From positions 21,095,190 to 21,159,189 of the forward strand of contig NC_035170.2 in NCBI RefSeq assembly GCF_001659605.2: a DNA stretch of 64,000 nt, given 5' to 3'. The position numbers and the translations under genes are program-made. This DNA is from Manihot esculenta (Eukaryota; Streptophyta; Magnoliopsida; Malpighiales; Euphorbiaceae). This document shows positions 12,435-23,576 of the stretch, one piece after another. Each line of letters starts with the position of its first letter. Position 1 is the stretch's first letter. The notes under the pieces were generated by a model. The model did no database searches and was not told the DNA's origin. It saw nothing but the letters and a program-made list of their open reading frames with translations.

Positions 12435-12688
12435 GTACGGACCAGAGGAATCAGGGAGGTCAGCAGTGAGTCCAGTTTCAGAACCTGCAGAGTCAGTTCG
12501 GAGTCAACCCGAGGTGAGTGGAACTGAACTTAGTATTTTAATATGAGAAACGAGTATTTTATCATGCTTCATGCATCATGAATATGCTATAGGGTGAGTG
12601 CATTAGTGTACACGAATATGATGCATTGCATTTATCCTTGATTCTATGACTGTATGGACATAGTAAGGATTCAATAGCCCTCAGAGGA

Positions 12689-12790
12689 AAGACCTGGAAC
12701 AGCCCTACGGGGACCAAGCATAAAGACCTGGAACAGCCCTACGGGGACCAGGCACAAAGACCTGGAACAGCCCTACGGGGACCAGGCATA
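12689..12790 (+). repeat. Three 34-bp hairpin repeats in C 5' LTR
   Basis: Three direct copies of a unit containing CCTGGAACAGCCCTACGGGG followed by ACCAGG. Each copy can fold with outer arms CCTGG/CCAGG and inner arms CCC/GGG; one copy has a single-base change (CCAAG). The 3' LTR has the same array at about 22861-22962. Confidence 0.85.
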
Positions 12791-13406
12791 TGGTATAGAG
12801 GGAGTGTTGATCCGTCCATGCTGAGATGTGATTACTTGTGATGTGATACATTGCATAAGAGCATGTTTTATCACCTGTTCTTTATTACTGTTCTACTCAC
12901 TGGGCTATAGTAGCTCATCCCTCTCCCCTAACTCCAGTTGTACAGGTTCAGAATTCAGAGGGAAGTCAGCAGGGTACAGGAAGAGTATATAGTTTGTAAT
13001 AGTTAGTCAGTGTGGACATGTAAATGTAAAGAGATAATGTATGTGTACAGTGTATAGAATGGTGCTTGATTATAAGAGTTGTAATCCCTTTTTGTGTTTT
13101 CACATGATCAGTTTATGTTTATATATTGTTGTATGTTTATGAGAAAACCAGGCTTAACACTATGAGTTTTATCCGCCTAGAGCAATGAGGAGCTCTAGTA
13201 GGGATTGATAGAGAACAGAGATAGTGCATGCACAGGTTAAGCCCTGGAGAAAAGAAAAGTTTTATGTTTTTACAGACAATATATGATCATGTATGGGATG
13301 TCACAGGTTCACAGTCAGGATAGCAGGCTTACTACGGGTCCCGGCGACCTTAAGTCGATCTGGATCCTAGTGCCGGTGGCAGTTCGGTTTCCGGGTTGTT
13401 ACAGAT

Positions 13407-13418
13407 TGGTATCAGAGC
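13407..13418 (+). other. Primer-binding site of element C
   Basis: TTGGTATCAGAGCA lies a few bases after the 5' LTR end. This is the usual site complementary to plant initiator-Met tRNA. Confidence 0.9.
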
Positions 13419-13644
13419 ATTAGGTTCACATGGTCGGACCTATATAGACAGAGTTGGGCCTATAGAGGTTTAGCAGGTCAGGCACCATAGGGAAACATGT
13501 CCACTAGGATAGGATGTCAGTCCTTTCACTATATGCTGATGTGCAATGCCATGATTCATACATGTGCATTAGTTTATATGTGATGTATGCTGATATGTGT
13601 TGCTTATGTGCTCTATGATGTGTTGTTTTCCAGAGAGAGTTAAG

Positions 13645-16600
13645 ATGCGAGGAACTCGTCGATCCGCGAGATTGACTGGAGTCCCACCTGTAAGTGAGGG
13701 TACAGCTGCTCGTCCACCTGCCTTGCCAAGGGCAAGATCTCACAGGTCAAGCAGGGAGGGAACGTCAAGAGACCCTAGAAGGTCTTCTGACGAAAGCAGA
13801 AGAGGAATAGGCAGAGGGGGAAGATCAGACGAAGAGAGAGTTTCTATGGAGGAGGAGCAGAGGAGAGAGGTCAGTATGGGTATAGGAAGGTCAGAAGAAG
13901 GTATGGGGGAGTCCCAGGGAGGCGCACATGCCTCAGGGTTTGGCTATCCACCCTTTCCTCAGGGCCCAGAGTATCCGATGGGAGGCACGTCGGATTACTC
14001 CAGCTTTGCCCCATATCCACCCTACATGCCATATATGCCCTATCCTTCCTTTTATCCACCTTATCATATGTATCCACCCCCACCTTTTCATCCAAGTTCC
14101 GCATCGCCTGAATCCAGAGAAACAGTACCTCCACCACCACCACCTGAACCAGTAGCCCCAGTTGTTGAAGCACAACCTAGTTCTTCAGGGGGAACTAAGG
14201 TGAAGATGACGGAGTACTTAAAGTTGGATGCTCCTAAATTCAATACGGGAGATGATCCCTTTGAGTATCTCAGTGCAGTCAGAATGATAACAAGCGAGTT
14301 GGGAGCAGATGATAGCAGGGCCATTGAGATGGCAGGGTTCACATTAAAGTGCAAGAAAGCCAGAGAATGGTTCAAGAACTATGTGGACCCCAGAATTGAC
14401 AGTATGACATGGGAAGAGTTCGCCAACGAATTTGCTGGGTGGGCTTTCCCTGACAGTTCCAGGGAGCTAAAGGTTGTGGAGTTTGAGCAGTTGAGACAGA
14501 CGGAGGAGATGAGTGTTGATGAATATACAGATAAGTTCTTGGAATTGTTACCATACGTGGGTCAGGCGTATGATACAGATCAGAAGAAGGCAAAGAGATA
14601 TGCCACAAGGCTTCATCCCCGGTATTTCTCTTTGATTCTCCACGCGGAGAAGGAGAGTTTCCACTCCATTGTGGATGCTGCTAGAAAGATGGAGGCCAGT
14701 GCCATAAGTCAAGGAGTAGTCAATCAACCAAAGGCACAGTCTTCTGGTACTAAACCAGGTTCCTCCTCACAGAGTACAGCAAGTGCGAGTAAGAAGAGAT
14801 GGGACAAACTCAGAGGAAAGAGAGGCAAGTTCTGGAACCGGATTAAAACGGGTCTAGGAATGAGGAGCGGCTCCAGTTCTGGCATAGATATTCCAGTTTG
14901 CAATAGATGTGGGAGACCACATAGTGGAGCTTGTTTGCTGGGATCTACAGCCTGCTATAGATGTGGGCAGGAGGGACATTATGCACGGGAATGTCCTCAG
15001 GCGACTTTCGTTACACCATCCCAGCAGATGACCTCAGGTAGTGTCGTTCAGTCAGCAGCTTCAGTCCGTCCACCAAGCAGTGGCAGAGGTAGAGGAAGAG
15101 GGGCAGCCTCTTCATCAGGGATGGGTTCCCGAGGTGCAGGTCCGTCAGTCCCAGCACGGATTTTCACCATGACTCAACAGGAGGCAGACACTTCGAACAC
15201 AGTGGTGTCAGGTAATCTCATCATTGGGTGTTCAGAGGTGTATGCTTTGATGGACCCCGGTGCTTCTCACTCTTTCATTTCTTATAGAGCCGCAGAGAGA
15301 TTGGGGTTGATAGTCTCCGAGTTAGAGTGTCCTCTTTGGGTCAGTGGACCTAGATGTGACCCATCATTGGCAGAGTCAGTCTGTCAGTTCAGTCCAGTGT
15401 TTATAGAGGATAGATGCCTTCCAGCTGACCTTGTGGTTCTAGAGTTGACAGATTTTGATGTCATTCTAGGAATGGATTGGTTATCTACCTATAGTGCTAC
15501 CTTGCACTGCAGGGACAAGGTAGTGAGTCTCAGAGACCAGGATGGGTCAGAGTGTGTCTTCAGAGGAGACAAGAGAGGGACACCTAGGGGTTTGATATCA
15601 GCCCTCCAGACTCGTAGGATGTTAAGGAAGGGGTGTCAGGGGTTCCTAGCTTATGTGAGAGAGCTAGACAGTCAGGTTAGGGAACCATCCGCAGTACCAG
15701 TTGTTCGAGACTTCCCAGATGTGTTTCCTGAAGAGCTTCCAGGACTACCACCTGATAGGGAAATAGAGTTCGAGATAGAGTTGATGCCCAGTGCCAGACC
15801 GATCTCTATCCCTCCCTACAGGATGGCACCAGCAGAGTTGAGAGAGTTGAAAGAGCAGTTACAGGATTTGGTAGCTAAGGGTTTCATCCGCCCGAATACC
15901 TCACCCTGGGGTGCTCCAGTATTATTTGTCAGAAAGAAGGATGGACCTCTTAGACTTTGTGTCGACTACAGACAGTTGAACAAAGTCACTATCAAAAACA
16001 AGTATCCTTTACCCAGGATCGATGATCTATTCGACCAACTGTCGGGAGCAGGTTGTTTTTCTAAGATAGATCTGAGATCCGGATACCACCAGTTGAAGAT
16101 CAGGGAAGGAGATGTCTCCAAGACTGCTTTTCGAACCAGATATGGGCATTATGAGTTCCTAGTGATGCCGTTCGGGTTGACTAATGCCCCTGCAGCATTC
16201 ATGGATCTCATGAATAGGGTTTTCAGGGAGTACTTGGATCGTTTTGTGATCGTCTTTATAGATGATATCTTAGTGTACTCCAGGAATGCAGAGGAGCATG
16301 CCCAGCATCTGAGGATAGTTTTGCAAATGTTGAGAGAGCATGGCTTGTATGCCAAGTTCTCCAAGTGCGAGTTCTGGCTAAGGAGCATTGCCTTTTTGGG
16401 ACATGTAGTATCAGAGGAAGGAATAGCAGTAGATCCCAAGAAGGTAGAGGCAGTAGCCAATTGGCCTACACCCACGACAGTGACTGAGATCAAGAGTTTT
16501 CTGGGTTTGGCAGGCTACTATCGGAGGTTCGTTCAGGACTTTTCGAGGATAGCCGCTCCTATGACCAGACTGACCAGGAAGAATCAGAAGTTCGTGTGGT

Positions 16601-17900
16601 CAGAGGATTGTGATGAGAGTTTTGAAGAGTTGAAGAGACGGTTAACTTCAGCACCGGTGTTAGCTCTGTCGAACAGTGATGATGAGTTCACAGTGTTCTG
16701 TGATGCATCCCGAGTGGGATTAGGTTGTGTGTTAATGCAGAATGACAGAGTGATCGCTTATGCTTCTAGACAGCTTAAGAAGCATGAGCTGAACTACCCG
16801 ACACACGATCTTGAGATGGCAGCTGTTATCTTTGCACTTAAGATGTGGAGGCATTACCTCTATAGGGTAAAGTGTGAGATCTATACGGATCATAAAAGCC
16901 TGCAGCACATCTTGAGTCAAAGAGAGTTAAACTTGAGGCAGAGACGGTGGGTAGAATTGCTCAGTGATTACGATTGTAAGATTCAGTATCATCCGGGTAA
17001 GGCTAATGTTGTAGCTGATGCCTTAAGCCGGAAGTCACTTGGCAGTTTATCCCACATTGCAGTAGAGAGAAGATCGGTGGTGAAGGACTTTTATAGACTC
17101 ATGGATGAAGGGCTACAGTTGCAGTTATCTGGTACAGGTGCTTTGATTGCACAGATGAGAGTTACACCAGTGTTTCTAGAGCAAGTGGCTCTAAAACAGC
17201 ACGAAGACCCTGAGTTAGTGAAGATTGCCAGGACTGTTCAGTCTGGCAACAGTGCAGAGTTCAGATTTGACAATGAGGGGATTTTTCGTCACGGTAAGAG
17301 ATTATGTGTACCAGATGATAGCAGTTTGAAGGAAGACATTATGAGGGAAGCTCATAGTGCGAGGTATAGCGTTCACCCTGGAGCCACCAAGATGTATCAA
17401 GACCTGAGAAGAGTATATTGGTAGCCAGCGATGAAGAGAGAAGTGGCACAGTATGTGTCAGCCTGCGAGACATGTCAAAGGGTGAAGCTAGAACACCAGA
17501 AACCGGCTGGAATGCTTAACCCACTGCCGATTCCAGAGTGGAAATGGGAGAACATCGCTATGGATTTTGTAATGGGGTTACCGGCGACGTCCAACAGGCT
17601 AGACTCCATATGGGTGATTGTGGACAGACTGACAAAATCTGCTCACTTCATTCCAGTCAGGAGCAACTATTCTGTGGACAAACTAGCGCAGGTGTATGTG
17701 GACGAGATAGTCAAGCTGCATGGAGTTCTAGTGTCGATAGTCTCAGATAGAGGACCGCAATTCACCTCTAGGTTTTGGCGGAGTCTGCAGAGTGAATTGG
17801 GCACAAGATTGGATTTCAGCACTGCTTTCCATCCACAGACAGACGGTCAGTCAGAGAGGACCATCCAGATCATAGAAGATATGTTAAGAATGTGTGTGTT
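13645..17900 (+). pseudogene. Element C gag-pol, part 1 (gag, protease, RT, RNase H, integrase N-terminus and core)
   Basis: The start chosen is ATG at 13645 ([12 protein letters not shown]), preceded by a T-rich acceptor-like site; an upstream in-frame ATG at 13597 is less likely. Domains in order: Pro-rich N-terminus, gag core (about residues 200-330), two zinc knuckles [12 protein letters not shown] and [14 protein letters not shown] (about 418-450), protease with DPGASHSF (about 535), RT with YRQLNKV (about 775) and FIDDILVYS (about 872), RNase H from [10 protein letters not shown] (about 1019), and integrase zinc finger and core. An in-frame TAG at 17422 replaces the expected Trp/Pro-type position after VYW. 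The frame continues at 17431 and is cut at 17900 by solo LTR D. Otherwise it is well preserved. Confidence 0.95.
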
Positions 17901-20664
17901 TGTAAGACCCCGCTCGTTCAGACATCGGAATTCCTACCGTCCGGTGGAATCTCGGGTGTCGGATCCTCTTTGGGGGGTAGAGCAAGGGTAAAGGAAAGGT
18001 TTTCTAAAATGTTTTTAAGTGTTTTATGGTTTTAAATAGAAAAGAGTTGAGGTTTTGAAGAGAAAAGACCAAGGAGGCGTTTGCCAGGTTCGGCCGCCGA
18101 AAGTGAAGTTCGGCCGCCGAACATGTGAAGGCTTCGGGAGCGCCTTTGGCCTCCGAAAGTCTTGTGGGAGCAAGCCAAGGTTCGGCCGCCGAAAGTGAGG
18201 TTCGGCCGCCGAACATGCATGAGTTTAGGGGGCACGTTAGGCTGCCGAAGGTTGATGACCAGGCCACCTATATAAGGCCCTCAGATCGGAAATGGGCGAG
18301 TTTTCTCCCCATTCTCGAACTCAGGTGAGTTTCTGCCCTCCCTTGGTTGCTTGTGTGTCTTCTCTTCAAAATCCTTCAAGTTTTCATAAGATCTACCCTT
18401 GGTTTGAAGTTTTGAAGCTAAAGTAGAAGTTTTGGGAGCTTGGAGCTTTTGGAGCTTGGATTCTCCACACCTCCGAGTTAGGGATCGCACCAACCCTCGA
18501 TCTTCAAGAGGTAAGTGTAGATCTTGGTTTCCCTAGTGTTTTCATGAAGTTTTAAGTAAGTTTTATGAAGGTTTTATGTTGATGATGGGTAGATATGCAT
18601 GTTTAGGCTTTTGTGGGTTTTATGCCCAATGTATGTTATGTGATGATGTGTTGAGGAGTTTAAGTTAGTTTCTTTGCTCTCTTTGCTTGTGGGAGTGTGT
18701 ATGCATGCTTGGGAGAGAGTATGTGAGGTTTGGGGTTGTTTTGTGAGGTTTAGGAGGCTGGTATGCACGAAGGCTGAGTTCTGATGAACTCAGGTTCGGC
18801 CGCCGAAGGTGGTTTCGGCCGCCGAACGTGCCTGAGGATGCATAGGTTTGGCCGCCTAACCTTGCCCCCGAAAGTGGGGTTGTGGCTTGAAAGCAGACTT
18901 TCGGCCGCCGAAGGCAATGTTCGGCCGCCGAAAGTGCCTGACTTTCGTCTCTGGAGAGAGGGTTCGGCCGCCGAAGGTGCCGCCGAACCTACCCGAGTTT
19001 CGTCTCTGGAGGAGACTTTCGGCCGCCGAAGGTGCCGCCGAAAGTGCCTGTCCAGCCTTTTCATGGCTGTTTTCTATGCATGTTTCAGTGATGTTTAGAG
19101 GGGTTTTTGGGGAGTTGCTTATGAGTTGTTAGCATGTGTTTAGTACCTCATGTGAGTCCATCTGTGTAGGGGTGGACCTGAGGAGAGGTGTCTAGCTTCA
19201 GTGCTAGTTGACCCTGAGTTTGTTGAGCAGAGGCTTCAGGTGAGTAGAACTAACTTAATCTTTTCTTTTAAGAAAATCAAATGCCTAAAGCATACTCATA
19301 CATCATGTTATGTAATAGGATGTTTGCATTAGCTTCACCATGCTCATGCACCATGTTTATATGTTATAGGATGATTGCACTAGTTTCACGAAGGTGACGC
19401 ATTGCATAATGTGCTATGTATATGATGTGATGGGTGGACCAAGGCGACCTCAATAGCCCGCAAGTCTGTCAATGAGTCTTTGTCAATCGGGCGAGTACAT
19501 GTAGGAAAGCCCCATGAGAGCTCCTTCGGGGCCAAGTTTTGACAGAGGGAACGTTGGGGTCATGTCTAACCCTGAGGGGAAGGACGTTACGTGAACCCTC
19601 TAAAATCACCCGCAAGAGGAAGAGATTTGCTAGCATGAACTCAAGCGGGGGTGAGATGTTTGTTGTGATATAATTGTGATATGACGCATTTCATGAATGC
19701 ATGAATAAGAAGAATTTTTGAATTGATAAAATGTCTTTATAATAAAATACATAAAAAGGGTGGAACAATAAAAGGCATAATAATATACCTAAAAATGGAG
19801 GAACTAAATCAAATGTTTTTCTCTGTTTCTACTCACTGGGCTCTTGTAGCTCACCCCATTTCCTTAACCCCAGTTTTGCAGGGCCAGAGTATGTCAAGCC
19901 AGAGTTCAGTCAGAGTAAGCTATGGGATAGAAGAGGTTCAAGCATGGGTTGCCATGTTTGGTTGTATTAGCTTGTTTTGTTATGTTTATGTATAAGGAGA
20001 GATGCTTATTGTATATGTTTATGGAGATAGTATGTAATGTAAGTTGTAAAGAGATGATATGTTATGTAATGCTATGTATGTTTATTTTGCTTGTATAGCT
20101 TAGTTATGGACATGATGATATATGGACATGATAGATGGACTTGATGTATGGTCCTTATGTATGTAGGAGATATGAAAGAATAGAAAGAGAAATGTTATAA
20201 AGAGATAGAGCCAAGTTAAGAAACGTATAGATATGCCATGTGTTGTAGCATGAGATGTATAGAATTGTGCTTTGCCTAGAGTGTTGGTAAATCCCTTTTT
20301 GTTGCATGATCTTGAGAAAATGTTTTAAATGTTATGAGTTTTGAATGGCCGTGAGGGAAGAAAGGGTTCCAATCCCTTGACCCAAAGCGGATATGTTTTA
20401 AAGCAAGCTTGATGACCCATTTGGTATGAGGTTCTATGTTTGCATGCATAGGTCAAGCTGATGTAAGAAAAATAAGTTTTAAAGGTTTTATGAGATCAAG
20501 GCCTAAGTTTTATGAAAAAGTTTGATCATGTATGGGATTATACCTAGAGTTTCAGGATGTGTAGGAGGCTTACTACGGGTCCCGGCGGCCTTAAGCCGAT
20601 CTGGATCCTAGTGCCGAGCAGGTCGGAGCCGCTACAGAGGGGTACCGGTTTCCGGGCTGTTACA
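17901..20664 (+). mobile_element. Solo LTR D inserted in the integrase of C
   Basis: It runs from TGTAAGACCCC to GGGCTGTTACA, 2764 bp, with perfect GTGTT duplication (17896-17900 and 20665-20669). It is the longest LTR of the family here; the extra length is largely AT-rich sequence at about 19680-20240. It has the TATA box, palindromes at 18090-18240 and 18790-19045, and splice-like pairs 18325/18481, 18511/19169 and 19240/19881. In place of short tandem copies it has GCCCCATGAGAGCTCCTTCG-GGGC arms near 19510-19540. It is younger than C because it splits C's gag-pol. Confidence 0.95.
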
Positions 20665-21366
20665 GTGTTAGACTTTGGCGGTTCTTGGAGGCAGCATCTA
20701 CCTCTGGTGGAGTTTGCCTACAACAACAGCCATCATGCTAGCATAGGGATGGCCCCTTATGAAGCTTTGTATGGGAGGAAGTGCCGAACACCTGTTTGCT
20801 GGGAAGAGGTAGGAGAGAAGGCTCTTGCAGGGCCAGAGCTAGTTGAGATTACCAGCAAGTTAGTGCCTATCATCAGAGAGAGGATCAAGACAGCTGTTAG
20901 TAGACAGAAAAGCTATGCAGACATCCGTAGGAAACAGATAGAGTTCCAGGAGGGGGATATGGTATTGTTAAAGGTGTCTCCAATGAAGGGAGTGGTTCGC
21001 TTTGGAAAGAAGGGTAAACTGGCCCCACGGTACATTGGTCCCTTTGAGATTGTGCAAAGGATCGAAAATGTGTCGTATAAGCTGGATTTACCTACCTCTA
21101 TGGAAAGAATTCACCCGGTATTTCATGTTTCTATGTTGAGGAAGTTTGTGTCAGATCCAGAGAAGGTTCTTAGTGAACCTGAGGTGGAAATCTTAAGTGA
21201 TCTCACCTATGTAGAGCAGCCAGTGCGGATCTTAGACACTCAGATCAGAAAGCTGAGAAACAAGGAGATACCAATGGTGAAAGTCCTATGGAACCACCAC
21301 AATCTAGAAGAGTGCACCTGGGAGACACGGGAGTCTATGCTCCAATAGTACCCATATCTGTTTTAA
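20665..21366 (+). pseudogene. Element C gag-pol, part 2 (integrase C-terminus and chromodomain-like tail)
   Basis: After the duplicated GTGTT the integrase frame resumes ([20 protein letters not shown]) and runs through the GPFEIVQRI and [10 protein letters not shown] blocks typical of plant gypsy integrases. It ends in a chromodomain-like region with KVLWNHH and [13 protein letters not shown] at 21346 stands where the homologous frame of element I has a Gln codon; five codons later the shared stop (21364-21366) follows. It is part of the same broken gene as 13645-17900. Confidence 0.93.
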
Positions 21367-21410
21367 GGTTAGTGTTTCCCCTTTTCTATGTGTTTTATGT
21401 TGTGTTAGGG

Positions 21411-21445
21411 ACATTCGGGGACGAATGTTCTTAAGGGGGGAAGAA
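21411..21445 (+). other. 3' hairpin and polypurine tract of element C
   Basis: ACATTCG-GGGA-CGAATGT (21411-21428) is a perfect 7-bp stem with a 4-base loop. It is followed by AAGGGGGGAAGAA directly before the 3' LTR, the likely plus-strand primer. The same hairpin and tract occur in element I. Confidence 0.85.
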
Positions 21446-23576
21446 TGTAATACCGGCTCGAGTCCGGCCTCGGAATTCCTATCGTCTGGTGGAATCTCGG
21501 GTGTCGGAACCCTCGAGAAGGGAGAAATGTTTTCAAGTGTGATTTAAGAGTTTTGAATGTTTTCAAGTGTTCAAAGGAAAAGAGTTTTGAAAGAAAAGCA
21601 AGAAGGGAGAAATGCAAAGGTTCGGCCGCCGAAGGTCACTTTCGGCCGCCGAACATTGCATGGTTTCGGATTCACGTTCGGCTGCCGAAGGTGGTCTGGC
21701 CAGCCACCTATGTAAGGGCCAAGGGTCGGTGGAAGGAGGATATTTCTCCTCCACTTGCAGCCAGAGGTGAGTTCTAGTCTCTCTCACGTTGACTTTCATG
21801 GTTTTTATGATTTCCTTCAAATCTTTCCAAGGTTTTAAGAGTTTTGATGATTTTTGAAGGTTTTAAGGAAAAAGAACAAAGTTTGAAGCTTGAAGAGTTT
21901 GAGAACGGATTTCTCTATATCTCCACGTTAGGATCGTGTAATCTCTTGTTTAGAAGAGGTAAGTACAGATCCTGAACCTTCTTTGTTGATTTTTGAAGGT
22001 TTTATGAAGTTTGTATGGGTAGTATGCATGTTTAGGTTTAGGTGAGGTTTTTGGTGATCTTTCATGTTTAAGTGTTATGTGCTATGTTTGTTTGGGGTTT
22101 AGGATAGTTTGAGACCCCTTTGTGCATATATATGTGTATGTGCTAGTTGGGAGTAGTTGATATGCATGTTGTAGGTGTTTGGGCAAAGTTTGCATGAAAC
22201 AGAGCAAGGTTCTGTCCCCTGGACAAAACCAGGTTCGGCCGCCGAAAGAAGGTTTGGCCGCCGAACATGCTTGGAGGCAGTTTCGGCTGCCAAAGCTTGC
22301 CCCCGAAAGCTAAGCTTTCGGTTTAGAAAGGGAATTTCAGCCGCCGAAAGAGGGAGTTCGGCCGCCAAAAGTATGTGAGTTTCGTCTCTGGACGAGACCT
22401 TCGGCCGCCGAAGGTGCCGCCGAACATGCATGAGTTTCGTCTCTGGAGAGGGGTTTCGGCCGCCGAACCTGCCGCCGAAAGTGCCCTGTCCAGCCTTCTT
22501 TTGCATGTTTTCTGTGAATGTTCTAGGATGGTTTAGAAGGGTTTTGGGGAGTTTCTTAGAAATGTTCTTGAGTGAGTTTGGTCCCTCATTTGAGTCCACC
22601 TGTGTAGGTACGGACCAGAGGAATCAGGGAGGTCAGCAGTGAGTCCAGTTTCAGAACCTGCAGAGTCAGTTCGGAGTCAACCCGAGGTGAGTGGAACTGA
22701 ACTTAGTATTTTAATATGAGAAACGAGTATTTTATCATGCTTCATGCATCATGAATATGCTATAGGGTGAGTGCATTAGTGTACACGAATATGATGCATT
22801 GCATTTATCCTTGATTCTATGACTGTATGGACATAGTAAGGATTCAATAGCCCTCAGAGGAAAGACCTGGAACAGCCCTACGGGGACCAGGCATAAAGAC
22901 CTGGAACAGCCCTACGGGGACCAGGCACAAAGACCTGGAACAGCCCTACGGGGACCAGGCATATGGTATAGAGGGAGTGTTGATCCGTCCATGCTGAGAT
23001 GTGATTACTTGTGATGTGATACATTGCATAAGAGCATGTTTTATCACCTGTTCTTTATTACTGTTCTACTCACTGGGCTATAGTAGCTCATCCCTCTCCC
23101 CTAACTCCAGTTGTACAGGTTCAGAATTCAGAGGGAAGTCAGCAGGGTACAGGAAGAGTATATAGTTTGTAATAGTTAGTCAGTGTGGACATGTAAATGT
23201 AAAGAGATAATGTATGTGTACAGTGTATAGAATGGTGCTTGATTATAAGAGTTGTAATCCCTTTTTGTGTTTTCACATGATCAGTTTATGTTTATATATT
23301 GTTGTATGTTTATGAGAAAACCAGGCTTAACACTATGAGTTTTATCCGCCTAGAGCAATGAGGAGCTCTAGTAGGGATTGATAGAGAACAGAGATAGTGC
23401 ATGCACAGGTTAAGCCCTGGAGAAAAGAAAAGTTTTATGTTTTTACAGACAATATATGATCATGTATGGGATGTCACAGGTTCACAGTCAGGATAGCAGG
23501 CTTACTACGGGTCCCGGCGACCTTAAGTCGATCTGGATCCTAGTGCCGGTGGCAGTTCGGTTTCCGGGCTGTTACA
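21446..23576 (+). repeat. 3' LTR of element C
   Basis: 2131 bp, near-identical to 11272-13403. Visible differences include loss of one C in the opening TACCCGG, a few C/T changes inside palindromes, and GTTTCCGGGCTG against GTTTCCGGGTTG at the end. The right flank ATGGT completes the target duplication. Confidence 0.95.

Larger units (their letters stand above)
11272..13403 (+). repeat. 5' LTR of element C
   Basis: TGTAATACCCGG to GTTGTTACA, 2132 bp. Order of parts: palindromes TTCGGCCGCCGAA at 11447-11459 and 11467-11479 and TTCGGCTGCCGAA at 11503-11515; a weak TATA-like CCTATGTAAGG near 11534; a short leader; a second dense palindrome block at 12060-12310; a hairpin tandem repeat at 12689-12790; and the conserved closing block with CTTAAGTCGATCTGGATCC. 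Homologous LTRs A, D, G, J, H and I share this order where they are complete. Confidence 0.95.
12514..13633 (+). other. Putative leader intron 3, running from the LTR to just before gag
   Basis: Donor CCCGAG|GTGAGTGG at 12513/12514. One possible acceptor, CCAGTTGTACAG, ends at 12945 inside the LTR and is conserved in A (7593), D (19881), G (39253), H and I. The other, TGTTGTTTTCCAG, ends at 13633, only 11 bp before the gag ATG at 13645. Use of the second would remove the hairpin repeats, the primer site and all upstream ATGs from the gag mRNA. Inference only. Confidence 0.4.
11272..23576 (+). mobile_element. Element C: Tekay/Del-like Ty3/gypsy retrotransposon, nearly complete, inactivated
   Basis: It has two 2.13-kb LTRs (11272-13403 and 21446-23576), a Met-tRNA primer site, a long gag-pol, a polypurine tract and a perfect ATGGT duplication (11267-11271 and 23577-23581). 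It sits in the RNase H region of element B, same orientation. By eye its LTRs differ at only about 1 percent of positions, many of them C/T or G/A, so insertion looks recent compared with B. Solo LTR D later landed in its integrase. Gag-pol also has a stop at 17422 and another near the C-terminus at 21346. The closing region resembles the chromodomain-like tail of Tekay/Del elements; clade assignment is from motif memory. Confidence 0.93.

Noticed and set aside
13871..14375. Several overlapping frames opposite or out of frame to the start of element C gag.
   Set aside because: They are shadows of the Pro/Tyr-rich gag N-terminus.
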